The translations under genes and the position numbers were made by a program. The notes beneath the pieces were generated by a model. The model saw only the letters and a program-made list of their open reading frames with translations, searched no databases and was not told the DNA's origin. From NCBI RefSeq assembly GCF_030816715.1, contig NZ_JAUSYH010000001.1, positions 1,116,001 through 1,180,000 of the forward strand: 64,000 bases of DNA. The letters are read 5' to 3'. The DNA comes from Streptomyces achromogenes (GTDB lineage Bacteria; Actinomycetota; Actinomycetes; Streptomycetales; Streptomycetaceae). This document shows positions 35,762-44,647 of this stretch, piece after piece. Position 1 is the stretch's first letter. The number at the start of each line of letters is the position of its first letter.

Positions 35762-36026
35762 TAGCAGGCACGCGCGATCCCTGCGGGGTCTTGGCGTACT
35801 CGGCCGGGCGGCCGCTGTGGTGACGAACTTTCCGCTCGTCACCACAGGCGACCGGGCCTCTGCCCAGCCTACGAGCGGTATTCCCACTGCTGACAGCGAG
35901 AGGCTCTGAAAGGACTTCTACGCGCAATCATGCCCACGCACCCCATCGCGGATCCGGCCGCCACGAAGGCAGCCGGCTACGCGCCACCGGCAACCGCGCA
36001 CTGCTTTTCCGGTCAACGGTTTTCCA

Positions 36027-36594
36027 CTACGGACGGGGGCCAGTTGCCCCTTCACCAGTGTTCTTGCAGAGCCAGCGGTGCGTGATCTCCGCGATCTCCG
36101 CCCACCGCGGGTGGAGGGTGACGCCATGACCGAAGTCAGCCGGGTAGTGGTAGTCCGCGCCCAGCATCCGGGCCAGCCGGTGAACACAGGCTGGATCGGA
36201 CAAGAGGTCGTGCTCCGCCCCGAGGACGAGGAGCGGCCCCGAGATTTTCACCGGATCGATCGGAACGTTCCAGTCCGTGCTGAGCCGGGACGCCGCCACC
36301 GGGGACTCTGCGGCCTTCCTTTGCCGACTCGAACGGCGGACGCCACATCTGAGTGAAATCGATGGGCATCTCGATCGTTTCGGGCTCCGTCTCAACGGGG
36401 AGGCCGGGCGTCAGCAGCGCTACCCCCGCGTGCCGGTGGTTCTCGACGTACTTCATGGTCGCGAGTGCGCCCATGCTGTGGGAGACGATGAGGGGTGGTT
36501 CCGCGACCTGTTCGCCACCGGCAGCGGTGCCTTCACCGCGCAACGCCACGTCGAAGACCTGCGCAACCTCACCGGCCGACCGCGCCCGTACCAC
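36027..36594 (-). pseudogene. Alpha/beta hydrolase, truncated and frameshifted
   Basis: One minus-strand frame carries PPLIVSHSMGALATMKYVEN (the nucleophile elbow, serine in HSMG) and runs to MWRPPFESAKE. The next frame continues with AAESPVAASRLSTDW, then LLVLGAEHDLL (acid position), ADFGHGVTLHP (catalytic histidine) and a normal end. One extra G near 36310 separates them. The N-terminal 60 or so residues, including the oxyanion HG motif, are missing. It is therefore a pseudogene for two reasons. Confidence 0.75.
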
Positions 36595-36658
36595 ACCGGA
36601 TCATGACCGTGGCATCGACGCCGGAAAGCAAGCGGGGGCCGCATCGTGAAAGTCGATG

Positions 36659-36742
36659 CGGCCGTCGCTGCCGTGGCGAGGCTCGGTCGCCCGAGGGTGA
36701 TGCCGGGATGACGAGAATCAGACGCCGTAGGGGTTGTCGATG
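36659..36742. repeat. Copy B of the approximately 84-bp dispersed repeat
   Basis: This segment matches 14024-14107. It covers the last codons of the SnoaL-like gene (Y-I-I-D-N-P-Y-G-V-stop) and about 60 bp after it. The unmodified core is GGTGATGCCGGGATGACG. Confidence 0.7.
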
Positions 36743-37068
36743 ATGTAGACCCAGTCCCCCTCGCTCGTCCTCTTCATCACCTCGACCGCCTTCCCCTCCA
36801 CGATGCCGTCTTCGCTCGTGATCCGCCAGGACGGCTGAACCATCGCCAGGTCGCCGTTCTGATGGACCGACGCGGCCACCACCTCCATAGTGCTGGGCGA
36901 GGCGAGGTAGGGCTTCAGCGCTTCCTTGATGCCTTCCCTGCCGTAGACCGGCTCCTGCCCCGGTCCCGGTACGAACATGGCGTCTTCGGCGAACAGGGAA
37001 CCCAGTCCGTCGAGGTCCCGGTCCTTGAGGTACTGGGCGAAGCGCTCGTGCACAACTTCCGGCTTCAT
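36718..37068 (-). CDS. SnoaL-like / nuclear transport factor 2-fold protein
   Basis: A 116-residue protein with the NTF2-like layout: VHERFAQYLKDRDLDGLGSL, AEDAMFVPGPGQEPVYGREG and a C-terminal strand WVYIIDNPYGV. The ATG at 37068 is preceded by AGAGG 6 nt upstream. Proteins of this group bind small hydrophobic molecules or act as isomerases or hydrolases. No catalytic residue can be assigned here. It is flanked by decayed genes, and whether it still has a partner is unclear. Confidence 0.8.
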   Translation of the reverse strand: MKPEVVHERFAQYLKDRDLDGLGSLFAEDAMFVPGPGQEPVYGREGIKEALKPYLASPSTMEVVAASVHQNGDLAMVQPSWRITSEDGIVEGKAVEVMKRTSEGDWVYIIDNPYGV

Positions 37069-37120
37069 GTTCTTTCCTCTTCTTTTCTATTCGTTTCTTC
37101 GTTGCGGACGGGCCGGTCGG

Positions 37121-37279
37121 CTACAGGCCGATCTGCGTGAGCCATTGACCGGTGGTGCGCGGCGTCAGCCCCACAAGCTGCCGGGCGCTGTCATGCGCGC
37201 TGATGATCTTGTCCGGCACGGTGGCGAGGCCCTCGTACGGTGCGGTGACCACAGCCGCTCCCGCGTCTGCGGCGGCACA
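37121..37279 (-). pseudogene. C-terminal fragment, probably of an NmrA-like NAD(P)H-binding protein
   Basis: About 50 codons look coding: AAVVTAPYEGLATVPDKIIS, AHDSARQLVGLTPRTTGQWL, then a stop at 37121. The end (…G-x-x-P-R-T-x-x-Q-W-L) resembles NmrA-family C-termini. Upstream the frame turns into the antisense of the MBL gene. No Rossmann motif remains. The family is tentative. Confidence 0.4.
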
Positions 37280-37322
37280 GGAGGAGCGGGTTGGTGTGCC
37301 GGCAGCGGCCCTGGGTGAGGTG

Positions 37323-38135
37323 TCAGCGGGTGTGCGGGTCGGGCAGGGTGAGGGGCTCGCCCAGGGTGGGCCAGTGCAGGGGGACGCCGGCCGTCTCGAA
37401 GGTCTGCTGGACGTGGCCGCGGTCCTCGGTGTAGTGCGCCCAGCCCTCGGCGTGCACGGCCACCACGAGGGGGTCACCGAGCAGGCGGCGGGCCTCGACG
37501 GCCTGGACCGCGGTCAGCGACAGCCGAACGTCACCGAATGCCTCGAATCCGGCCGCGCCCAGGTGCAGCAGCGCCACGTCGACGCGGTACCGGCCGGCCA
37601 GGGCGCTCATCGCGTCCAGGTCGACGGTGTCACCGGAGACGTACACGCTCGGCGTGGAGCCGTCGTCGGTGTGCAGGAGGAAGCCGGTGACCGGGCCGGT
37701 GAGTTCCTCGGTGCCGACGGGACCGTGGCGGGCGGGGACCGCGGTGATGTTCAGCGGCGTACGGCCCGGCGTCGACAGGGTCCTAGTCTGCCAGGGCTCC
37801 AGGCCGACGGCCGCACCCCCCAGATCGGTGGCGCCGGCGACGGTGGTGAACACCTGCGAGGCAGCGGAGGCCACCGCACGCCCGGCGGTGTCGAGGTTGT
37901 CCAGATGCCCGGTGTGGCTGACCACGACGGCGTCGAGAGCGGGCAGTTGCGAGGGCTTCAGCGCCGGGTCGGCGGTCTTGCGCACCGAAACCGGGCCGTC
38001 CTGGTACTCGGTGCCGGCGGCGTCGAAGGTCGGGTCGGTCAGCAGCGTCCAGCCGGCCAGGCGGATCAGCGCGGTGGGGCCGCCGAGCACCGTCACGTTG
38101 TTCACGGCGCGGGTCACGGCGTCGTCGGTTGCCAC
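37323..38135 (-). CDS. MBL-fold metallo-hydrolase (UlaG/YycJ-like)
   Basis: A 270-residue metallo-beta-lactamase fold protein. The main motif reads VVVSHTGHLDNLD where most members have HxHxDH, so the metal site is altered at two positions. Other ligands look present: an aspartate in YVSGDTVDLD and a late histidine in VAVHAEGWAHY. It resembles the L-ascorbate-6-phosphate lactonase branch. The substrate is unknown. It is divergent from an HxlR regulator gene with an operator-like repeat between them, so it is probably repressed by that regulator. Confidence 0.82.
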   Translation of the reverse strand: MATDDAVTRAVNNVTVLGGPTALIRLAGWTLLTDPTFDAAGTEYQDGPVSVRKTADPALKPSQLPALDAVVVSHTGHLDNLDTAGRAVASAASQVFTTVAGATDLGGAAVGLEPWQTRTLSTPGRTPLNITAVPARHGPVGTEELTGPVTGFLLHTDDGSTPSVYVSGDTVDLDAMSALAGRYRVDVALLHLGAAGFEAFGDVRLSLTAVQAVEARRLLGDPLVVAVHAEGWAHYTEDRGHVQQTFETAGVPLHWPTLGEPLTLPDPHTR

Positions 38136-38183
38136 GGGTTACTCCTTGACGATCAGGGGTTGGTCCCCTCACTCTGACCGAGT

Positions 38184-38202
38184 TACTTCCTATGGGGAAG
38201 TA
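38184..38202. promoter_or_regulatory. Inverted repeat between the MBL gene and hxlR-type gene
   Basis: TACTTCC-N5-GGAAGTA is a perfect 7-bp dyad (38184-38190 with 38196-38202). A second short palindrome, ACCTTTAGGT, follows within ten bases. HxlR-family proteins bind repeats of the TACTT...AAGTA type, so this is the probable autoregulatory operator for both divergent genes. Confidence 0.65.
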
Positions 38203-38226
38203 CATACCTTTAGGTGAGGTGAGCAC

Positions 38227-38601
38227 GTGCAGGAAAGCACGCGCGGCAACGTCCGTAATCCGGCCTGCCCCGGCAGGCAGCTGTTCGACCTGGTCACCGC
38301 CCGGTGGGCCGCCCTGGTCCTGGTCGACCTCATGGACGGCCCGCAACGCTGGTCCGAGCTGCGCCGTCGGGCCGGCGGCGTCAGCGACAAAATGCTCGCG
38401 CAGACCCTGCGCGACCTCGAAACCGGCGGACTGATCACCCGCACCGTGCACGCCGACCGCCCACCGACGGTGCAGTACGCCCTGACCGACCTCGCCCGCG
38501 ACGCCACCCCCGCACTGCAACACCTGCAGAACTGGGCCGAAGAACACACCAGCGACTACGCCCACCACCGACACACCCACACCACCCACCCGACACCCTG
38601 A
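38227..38601 (+). CDS. HxlR-family transcriptional regulator
   Basis: A 124-residue winged-helix regulator. It has CPGRQLFDLVTARWAALVLV with the family cysteine, the HTH FSEL-like region RWSELRRRAGGVSDKMLAQT, and the wing LITRTVHADRPPTVQYALT. The C-terminus is a histidine/threonine-rich tail. GTG at 38227 is used. It is divergent from the MBL-fold gene and likely controls that gene and itself through the dyad at 38184-38202. HxlR proteins often sense aldehydes or quinone-like electrophiles. Confidence 0.92.
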   Translation: MQESTRGNVRNPACPGRQLFDLVTARWAALVLVDLMDGPQRWSELRRRAGGVSDKMLAQTLRDLETGGLITRTVHADRPPTVQYALTDLARDATPALQHLQNWAEEHTSDYAHHRHTHTTHPTP

Positions 38602-38659
38602 AAAGTCAGACTCGGAGTGCACACGTCACCGTGCTTCTGCCGTGAGCGAGCGCCCTGAC

Positions 38660-38901
38660 CAGCACGAACCGCGTGCGGAACCCAGGACTCGATACGGCTC
38701 GCTGTCACTCACGGTAGATGTGCTGCCACCGACGGGGGCCGGGCCTTGCGAGCTGCGCAGAGGGCCGACGGGGCCGGTCTTGTTCATCCAGAGCATGATC
38801 TCGTACCTGTTGTTGGGGTCCCAGATGCCGTACGCCGTCGTGTACGCACCGCTGGAGGGGACGGTCACCTTGAAGCTGAACGTGACCGAGCGCAGCTTGC
38901 T
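38660..38901 (-). pseudogene. Fragment of a GH12-type endoglucanase/xyloglucanase
   Basis: The minus strand reads VTFSFKVTVPSSGAYTTAYG, IWDPNNRYEIMLWMN, then KTGPVGPLRSSQGPAPVGGS. This is the central GH12 block with the nucleophile glutamate in YEIMLW. The N-terminal signal and start are gone, and the homology ends where an IS3 fragment begins. The C-terminal acid/base region is also missing. It lies in the 739-bp stretch without intact genes from 38602 to 39340. Confidence 0.65.
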
Positions 38902-38934
38902 GAGCTTCTTGCCAATGCGGTGGGTGGCTTGGGG

Positions 38935-39058
38935 TACGTGCGGGCCGAAACGGTGCAGACCTGGGTCCGTAGATCCCAGGTCGGCGGGCAACGGCCTGGC
39001 GCCACCTTCGAGGAGGCCGCGGAGATCAAGCGACTCAAGGCCGAGAACGTTCGGCGTG
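38935..39058 (+). mobile_element. Fragment of an IS3-family OrfA transposase
   Basis: The plus strand reads YVRAETVQTWVRRSQVGGQR, PGATFEEAAEIKRLKAENVR. This is the HTH and leucine-zipper start of IS3 OrfA proteins (usual form 'WVRQxExDxGxRPGxTxxExxExxRLxxEN'). No OrfB or inverted repeats are nearby. It abuts the truncated end of the GH12 fragment. The bases 39059-39340 show nothing else. Confidence 0.7.
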
Positions 39059-39340
39059 GTGCGAGCGGGCACGGCCGGAAGATGAGCGCTCCGCGCTGTG
39101 TCTCGTTTCCCCGACTGAGCGACAGCCTCAACGAACCGCCGTACACCACGTCCGTGGACCTGACCGTTGAGACGTCTGCCCAGCGAGATCGTGGTCTGCG
39201 TATGCCTGCTCACCGAGTTCGTCGGAGGTGGTGTCGACGATGGTGACGCCGCGCGTAACGTGCGGACTGAACGCCCAGGGGAGCCGGCCGTTCCCGCCGC
39301 CGCGTGTCCCGGAAGCGCCGACGACCAACCCGAAGGCGTG

Positions 39341-40414
39341 TCATCGACGGGGTGTGCTGTCCCGCAGGACGACGTTCGTGGAGACCGGTACGATCCGCGG
39401 GGCATCGTCGTCGGAGAGCGCGAGTTCCATCGCGAAGAGCCCGACCTGGTTCAGGGGTACGGTCACGGTGGTCAGCGCCGGGTGGACGTCCACCGCTGGG
39501 CCGATGTCGTCGAAGCCGGCGACGGCGACGTCCTGGCCGGGGACCAGCCCGGCGTCGCGAAAGGCGGTCATGACGCCGATCGCCATGACGTCGTTGACGG
39601 CGAAGACGAGTTCGGCGCCGGCCAGGCCCCTCCGGACGAGCTCGCGGGCGGCCGCACAGCCGCCTCGGCGGCTGAACTCGGCTTCGACCACGTACCGCTC
39701 GTCCACGTCGATGTTGAACTCGCGCAGGCCCTCCACGAAGCCGTCGCACCGGTCACGGGACGTCTTGAGTCCGGCGCCTGCGCGGACCACCGCGAACCGA
39801 CGGTAGCCAAGGCCGACCAGTGCGCGGGCGAGTTGCCGCGCTCCACCGTAGTTGTCGATGCTGACGGTGTGGAACGGCAGGTCGTGCCGACTGATCAGAA
39901 CCACGCTGCCGCCCGCTTCCCGGTAGGCGTCGAGTTCCTCGATGAGGGGGGCGCGGGTGTCGGTGCCCTCGATGCGGCTGCCGGTCAGGATGATGGCGCG
40001 GGGCCGCATGCCGCGCAGGGTTCTGACGATCTGGAGTTCCCGCTCGGGGGAGCGGTCCGCGACCGCCATGGTGACGATGAGTCCGGCGGCCTCCGCCGCC
40101 TGCGTCACCCCTCCCGCGATGGAGGAGAAGTACGGGTCGTCGACACCGTTGACGACCAGCGCGGCGGTGTTGGTCGAGCCCCGCGCGATCGCCTGGGCGG
40201 ACAGGTGCGGGGTGTAGTCGAGTTCAGCGGCTGCGGCGAGCACACGGGCGGCGTTCTCCTGCTGGACGTTTCGGACGCTGCCGTTGAGCACGCGCGACGC
40301 GGTGGCTTGCGAGACGCCCGCCGCCCGCGCCACATCACGCAGGGTCGCCTTGCGCTCCCCGGACACGAACTTCCCGCTGGGGGGCGGAGGAGGCGCTGCC
40401 GACCCATCTTCCAT
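39341..40414 (-). CDS. LacI-family transcriptional regulator
   Basis: A 357-residue repressor. The HTH starts at about residue 24 (TLRDVARAAGVSQATASRV) with the hinge LSAQAIARGSTNTAALVV. The periplasmic-binding-like domain has SIDNYGGARQLARAL, FAVNDVMAIGVM and GFDDIGPAVDVHPALTTV. The N-terminus carries a proline-rich run. It is divergent from a second LacI gene and lies near two secreted-protein genes that share an operator-like sequence. Confidence 0.95.
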   Translation of the reverse strand: MEDGSAAPPPPPSGKFVSGERKATLRDVARAAGVSQATASRVLNGSVRNVQQENAARVLAAAAELDYTPHLSAQAIARGSTNTAALVVNGVDDPYFSSIAGGVTQAAEAAGLIVTMAVADRSPERELQIVRTLRGMRPRAIILTGSRIEGTDTRAPLIEELDAYREAGGSVVLISRHDLPFHTVSIDNYGGARQLARALVGLGYRRFAVVRAGAGLKTSRDRCDGFVEGLREFNIDVDERYVVEAEFSRRGGCAAARELVRRGLAGAELVFAVNDVMAIGVMTAFRDAGLVPGQDVAVAGFDDIGPAVDVHPALTTVTVPLNQVGLFAMELALSDDDAPRIVPVSTNVVLRDSTPRR

Positions 40415-40651
40415 GCCGCATATTGTGCACCGAGCCGCACAGCGTCTGGGAGTGCGGGGTGATCACGGAAGGTCACTCCACGGCAGAACGCTCGCGCCTT
40501 CGGATATGTCGCCCTGGGTGCGCGCCGTTGCGGAACCGCGATCGGCGAAACTTCGGCGAAACCGGCCGTATCCCGTAGAGGGCCGGCCACGGATATTCTC
40601 TCGGATACCGTCCACGGCGGCTCGCCTCGTCAAGCGGGAGGGAACGGCACG
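40415..40651. promoter_or_regulatory. Divergent promoter region between two LacI genes
   Basis: This is a 237-bp spacer. Visible elements are GCGGAACCGC (40535 region), the dyad CGAAACTTCG followed closely by CGAAACCGG, and TATTCT near 40593, a possible -10 for the rightward gene. None is an exact copy of the operator found before the two secreted-protein genes. Confidence 0.35.
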
Positions 40652-41686
40652 ATGCCTCATCCAGCCAGACCTACAGTCACTCTGCGTGATGTGGCGGCGG
40701 CTGCCGGTGTGTCGGTGCCGACTGCGTCACGAGTCCTGGGCGGCAGTTCCCGGACGGTGGCGGCGGAATACCGGCAGCGGGTCCTCGCCGCTGCGGCTGC
40801 GTTGCGCTACAGCGCGGACGCCTCGGCCCGGGCGATGCGGCGCGCGAACGACTCGATCGCGGTCGTCGGCGACGACCTCACGACCCCGTCGATGGGCATG
40901 GCCGCCGCGGCGATGGAACGGCGGGCGCGCGACGCCGGTGCGTTCGTGACCGTCTCGTCGACCCACGGGACCGCCACGCGCCAGCTGGAAACCGTCCGGC
41001 TGCAGCGTGCCCTCCGGCCCCGTGCGCTCATCCTGACCTCCAGCCGCCTCGACGCGAACGCGCTCGACGGGCGCCTGCTCGACGAGCTGCTCGGCTACGA
41101 ACTCGAGGGCGGCCGGGTGGTGATCGTCGGCGACACCGACATGCCGTTCGACTCCATCAGCTTCGACAACTACGGCTCGGCAAAGGAACTCGCCCATCAC
41201 ATCGCCGAGTTGGGGCATCGGCACGTGACGATCCTGGCCGGCGCCCGGGGGCGGGGGAACGTATCCGCCCGCACCGCGGGCTTCATGGCCGGGCTCCGCG
41301 ACGGCGGTGTCGAGGAGCGACACATCCGGATCTCGCATGGTGCGGTGAGCCGCCAAGGTGGATTCGACGCGGCGCAGAGGCTGGTCGCCGAAGGGCGGGA
41401 GCCGTCCCATGCGGTGCTCGCAGCCAACGACACCATCGCCATCGGTGCGATGTCCGCCTTCCGGGCTGCCGGAGTGGCGGTGCCGGCGGACGTCTCGCTC
41501 ACCGGTTTCGACGACATCGAACTCGCGACCGACGTGACACCGCGGCTGACGACCGTGTCGTTGCCGCTGGCACAGGCGGGTGCCGAAGCGGTCCGCCTCG
41601 CACTCAGGGCTCGTGCGGAAAAAGAGCACTTGATGATGCGCGGCCAGGTCGTGGTGCGCGACAGCACGACGATCCGCGTGGCCTGA
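40652..41686 (+). CDS. LacI-family transcriptional regulator
   Basis: A 344-residue LacI-type protein. The HTH reads VTLRDVAAAAGVSVPTASRV, the hinge ASARAMRRANDSIAVVG. The effector domain has SFDNYGSAKELAHHIAELGH, VLAANDTIAIGAMSAF and GFDDIELATDVTPRLTTV. It is clearly related to the regulator encoded on the other side of the spacer and probably arose by duplication. It is the closest regulator to the GH59 gene and the best candidate to bind the operators at 41802 and 44680. Confidence 0.95.
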   Translation: MPHPARPTVTLRDVAAAAGVSVPTASRVLGGSSRTVAAEYRQRVLAAAAALRYSADASARAMRRANDSIAVVGDDLTTPSMGMAAAAMERRARDAGAFVTVSSTHGTATRQLETVRLQRALRPRALILTSSRLDANALDGRLLDELLGYELEGGRVVIVGDTDMPFDSISFDNYGSAKELAHHIAELGHRHVTILAGARGRGNVSARTAGFMAGLRDGGVEERHIRISHGAVSRQGGFDAAQRLVAEGREPSHAVLAANDTIAIGAMSAFRAAGVAVPADVSLTGFDDIELATDVTPRLTTVSLPLAQAGAEAVRLALRARAEKEHLMMRGQVVVRDSTTIRVA

Positions 41687-41707
41687 ACCGCCACTCAGCC
41701 GGGGTGC

Positions 41708-41727
41708 GGCCCGGTGGAGGCCGGGCC
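41708..41727 (+). terminator. Hairpin after the LacI gene
   Basis: GGCCCGG (41708-41714) pairs with CCGGGCC (41721-41727) across a 6-nt loop, 22 bp after the LacI stop. This separates the regulator from the GH59 transcription unit. Confidence 0.55.
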
Positions 41728-41765
41728 AACGCACGCAGGACCTCCAGGAACCCCTGCACAAACCC

Positions 41766-41819
41766 TTGACGCCTTCGGTCACAGGCGGCCACACTGCCCG
41801 CGCGGAATACGATTTCCCG
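41766..41819 (+). promoter_or_regulatory. Promoter and overlapping LacI-type operator of the GH59 gene
   Basis: TTGACG (41766-41771) is followed after 18 bp by CACACT (41790-41795) and then by GCGGAATACGATTTCCCG (41802-41819), an imperfect palindrome centred on CG as in LacI-family operators. The same three elements with the same 18-bp spacing precede the beta-helix gene. A repressor there would block the start region. The leader to the GTG start is about 240 nt long and shows no gene. Confidence 0.65.
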
Positions 41820-42044
41820 ACCGTTTCCGAGTACAGACATCTGAGCTTTCCGCAAACTCCAGCGGTTGCCCGAGCTGCCTCGGCGTCCCCGTGGCGATCG
41901 ATGCGCAGTCGACCGATCAAGCCCAATGCGAGTACGACCTCCCCAGCTTGGCCCCCCTGCCGGACGCGCGGTCCCACGCAACAGGGTCCAGGACCGCGTC
42001 TCAGTGCAAGTCACACACCCGCACCGCCCCCAAGGAAGGCCCCC

Positions 42045-44525
42045 GTGCACAATGCTTTGAGCCTGCCTGACAGGCACATCAGACGGTTGGCGGCCCTGGC
42101 CGCCCTACTCATGGCACTGGCCCTGCTGACCGGGCGAGCAGTGTCGCCGGCGTATGCCGCCACCGACACGGCTATCACCGTGGACGGCGCCAGCGGCGGC
42201 CGCACCTTCGACGGTGTCGGAGCGATCAGCGGTGGCGGCGGCAACAGCCGCCTCCTCGTCGACTACCCGGCCACCCAGCGCAGCCAGGTGCTGGACTACC
42301 TGTTCAAGCCCGGTTACGGCGCGGCCCTGCAGATCCTCAAGGTCGAGATCGGCGGCGACACCAACTCCACCGACGGTTCCGAGGCCAGCTTCGAGCACGC
42401 GAGGGGCGAGATCGACTGCAACGCGGGCTACGAGTGGTGGATGATGGAGCAGGCCAAGGCCCGTAATCCCGGCATCAAGCTCTTCGCCCTGGCCTGGGGC
42501 GCACCCGGCTGGATCGGGAACGGCAGCTTCTACTCGACGGACGGGATCAACTACCTGATCGACTGGCTGGGCTGCGCCAAACAGCACGGCCTGACCATCG
42601 ACTACATCGGCGGCCGGAACGAGAAGACGTACAACGCCGGCTTCTACGAGCAGCTCAAGTCCGCCATGGCGGCGAACGGCTACACCTCGACCAAGCTGGT
42701 CGGCAGCGATGAGACCAACTGGAACATCGCCACCGCCATGAAGACCGACAGCACCCTGAACAACGCCGTGGACATCGTCGGCGCGCACTATCCCTGCACG
42801 TACGCGTCCGCGATGACCACCTGCTCCTCCTCCGCCGACGCCCAGTCGCTGGGCAAGCAGCTCTGGGCCAGCGAGAACGGCTCGGAGAACGCCGAAACCG
42901 GAGCGGCCCCGGTCGCCCGCGCCATCAACCGCGGCTACCTCGACGCCAAGCTGAGCGCGTACATCAACTGGCCCCTGCTGGCCGCCGACTACCAGAACCT
43001 CTACTTCCACGACCAGGGCCTGGTCACCGCCAACCAGCCGTGGTCCGGCGCCTACAGCGTCTCCCGCACCGCCTGGTCCATCGCCCAGACCACGCAGTTC
43101 ACCTCGCCCGGCTGGAAGTACCTCGACACCGCCTCCGGCTACCTCGGCGGCGACCGTGCCAACGGCAGTTACGTCAGCTACGCCGCGCCCGACAAAAGCG
43201 CCTGGAGCACGGTCTTCGAGACCATGGACGCCACCGCGTCCCAGACGGTCACCCTGAACGTGGCCGGCGGCCTGCCCGGCGGCGCCCTGCACGTGTGGTC
43301 CACCGACCTGTCGCAGCCCGGCGGCGCCACCCCGCGTATGGTGCAGAACAGTGACCTGACCGCCACCAACGGCACGTACAGCCTCACCCTGGACCCCGGT
43401 CACGTCTACACGGTGACCACCACCACCGGTCAGGGTGCCGGCACGGTCACCTCGCCCGCGCGCAACCGGCTCGTCATGCCGTACTCGGACTCCTTCGCCG
43501 GCTACAGCACGGGGCAGGAGGCGAAGTACTTCGCCTCCATGAACGGCGCGTTCCAGGCCGCCCCCTGCACCGGGGGCCGCACCGGCCAGTGCCTGCGCCA
43601 GACCGCACCACAGAAGCCGATCGTCTGGTGGTATCCGGCCTCGAACGCCGTCCAGCCCTACACCCTCATGGGCGACGTCGGCTGGAGCAACTACACGGCC
43701 AGCTCCGATGTACTGCTGGAGAAGAGCGGCAGCTCCGCAGAGCTTCTGGGCCGTGTCGGCACCCAGACGAAGTTCAGCGCCGGGGGGATGAACGCCTATC
43801 ACCTGCGCCTGTCCGACACCGGGTCCTGGTCGCTGCTGAAGACCGACACCGCCGGCAACAACGCGTGGAACTGGACCACCCTCGCCAGCGGTACCGTCAC
43901 CGCGCCCGGCACGGGTACCTGGCACAAGCTCTCCCTGACCTTCCAGGACAGCACCATCACGGCCAAGATCGACGGAAACACCGTCGGCACGGTCACCGAC
44001 GCGAGCTACGGCGCGGGCCTGGCCGGCCTGGGCACGGCCGGCTACTACCCCGTCGAGTACTCCAACTTCTCCGTCACCCACGAGCCGGTCAGCGACCTGT
44101 CCGGCACCTACAAGATCGTCAGCCTCAGCAGCGGCAAGGTGCTCACCGTCTACAACGGTGGAACCAGCGACGGCACGCCCGTTGTCCAGAAGACCGATGC
44201 GAACAGCGGCAGCCAGCAGTGGAACCTGGCCTACACCAGCGGCGGCTACCTCACCGTCACGGGTGTCACCAGCGGCAAGGCCCTCGACATCAACGCGGCA
44301 TCCACCTGGCCCGGCACCCAGTTGCAGGTGGGGACCCCCAGCGGGAGCGTCAGCCAGCAGTGGCTGATCGTCCCGGCCGGCAGCGGCACGTACACCATCG
44401 AGTCCCGCTCGAACGGGTACAAGGCCGACGTGTACAAGGGTGGGACCACCGACAACACCCCCATCGACCAGTGGTTCACCAACGGCAGCAGCAACCAGCG
44501 GTGGAAGCTGGTGAAGGTGGCCTGA
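42045..44525 (+). CDS. Secreted GH59 galactocerebrosidase-like enzyme with ricin-type lectin domain
   Basis: A protein of 826 residues. GTG at 42045 has AAGGAAGG just upstream. A Sec signal covers residues 1 to about 42 (LAALAALLMALALLTG, cut after AYA). The GH59 barrel follows: FDGVGAISGGGGNSRLLVDY, KVEIGGDTNSTDGSEASFEH, an acid/base glutamate in YIGGRNEKTYN and the nucleophile region LWASENGSEN. A LamG-like beta-sandwich lies in the middle (PYSDSFAGYSTGQEAKYFAS onward). The last 140 residues form a beta-trefoil with QxW motifs (SQQWNLAY, VSQQWLIV, NQRWKLV). It likely releases galactose from plant or microbial galactans. Confidence 0.9.
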   Translation: MHNALSLPDRHIRRLAALAALLMALALLTGRAVSPAYAATDTAITVDGASGGRTFDGVGAISGGGGNSRLLVDYPATQRSQVLDYLFKPGYGAALQILKVEIGGDTNSTDGSEASFEHARGEIDCNAGYEWWMMEQAKARNPGIKLFALAWGAPGWIGNGSFYSTDGINYLIDWLGCAKQHGLTIDYIGGRNEKTYNAGFYEQLKSAMAANGYTSTKLVGSDETNWNIATAMKTDSTLNNAVDIVGAHYPCTYASAMTTCSSSADAQSLGKQLWASENGSENAETGAAPVARAINRGYLDAKLSAYINWPLLAADYQNLYFHDQGLVTANQPWSGAYSVSRTAWSIAQTTQFTSPGWKYLDTASGYLGGDRANGSYVSYAAPDKSAWSTVFETMDATASQTVTLNVAGGLPGGALHVWSTDLSQPGGATPRMVQNSDLTATNGTYSLTLDPGHVYTVTTTTGQGAGTVTSPARNRLVMPYSDSFAGYSTGQEAKYFASMNGAFQAAPCTGGRTGQCLRQTAPQKPIVWWYPASNAVQPYTLMGDVGWSNYTASSDVLLEKSGSSAELLGRVGTQTKFSAGGMNAYHLRLSDTGSWSLLKTDTAGNNAWNWTTLASGTVTAPGTGTWHKLSLTFQDSTITAKIDGNTVGTVTDASYGAGLAGLGTAGYYPVEYSNFSVTHEPVSDLSGTYKIVSLSSGKVLTVYNGGTSDGTPVVQKTDANSGSQQWNLAYTSGGYLTVTGVTSGKALDINAASTWPGTQLQVGTPSGSVSQQWLIVPAGSGTYTIESRSNGYKADVYKGGTTDNTPIDQWFTNGSSNQRWKLVKVA

Positions 44526-44552
44526 CCGGCTGAGCAGCGAAAGACCGTGAGC

Positions 44553-44581
44553 GGGGCAGGCCCGACCCCCGGGCCTGCCCC
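44553..44581 (+). terminator. Hairpin after the GH59 gene
   Basis: GGGGCAGGCCC (44553-44563) pairs perfectly with GGGCCTGCCCC (44571-44581) over a 7-nt loop. It is 28 bp after the stop and before the promoter of the next unit. Confidence 0.75.
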
Positions 44582-44647
44582 CGACGGGCGCCGGAAGCGA
44601 CGGCGCGCGTGTCGGACCGGCCCACGAGAGCCGGCCCGCTCAAAGCC

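Noticed and set aside
39128..39328. Minus-strand peptide resembling part of a retroelement polyprotein (YADHDLAGQTSQRS)
   Set aside because: The similarity is a few residues only, with no reverse transcriptase motif nearby, in a stretch of decayed IS DNA.
41766..42044. N-terminal extension of the GH59 enzyme
   Set aside because: It would begin inside the -35 box, and the signal peptide and ribosome site fit the GTG at 42045.
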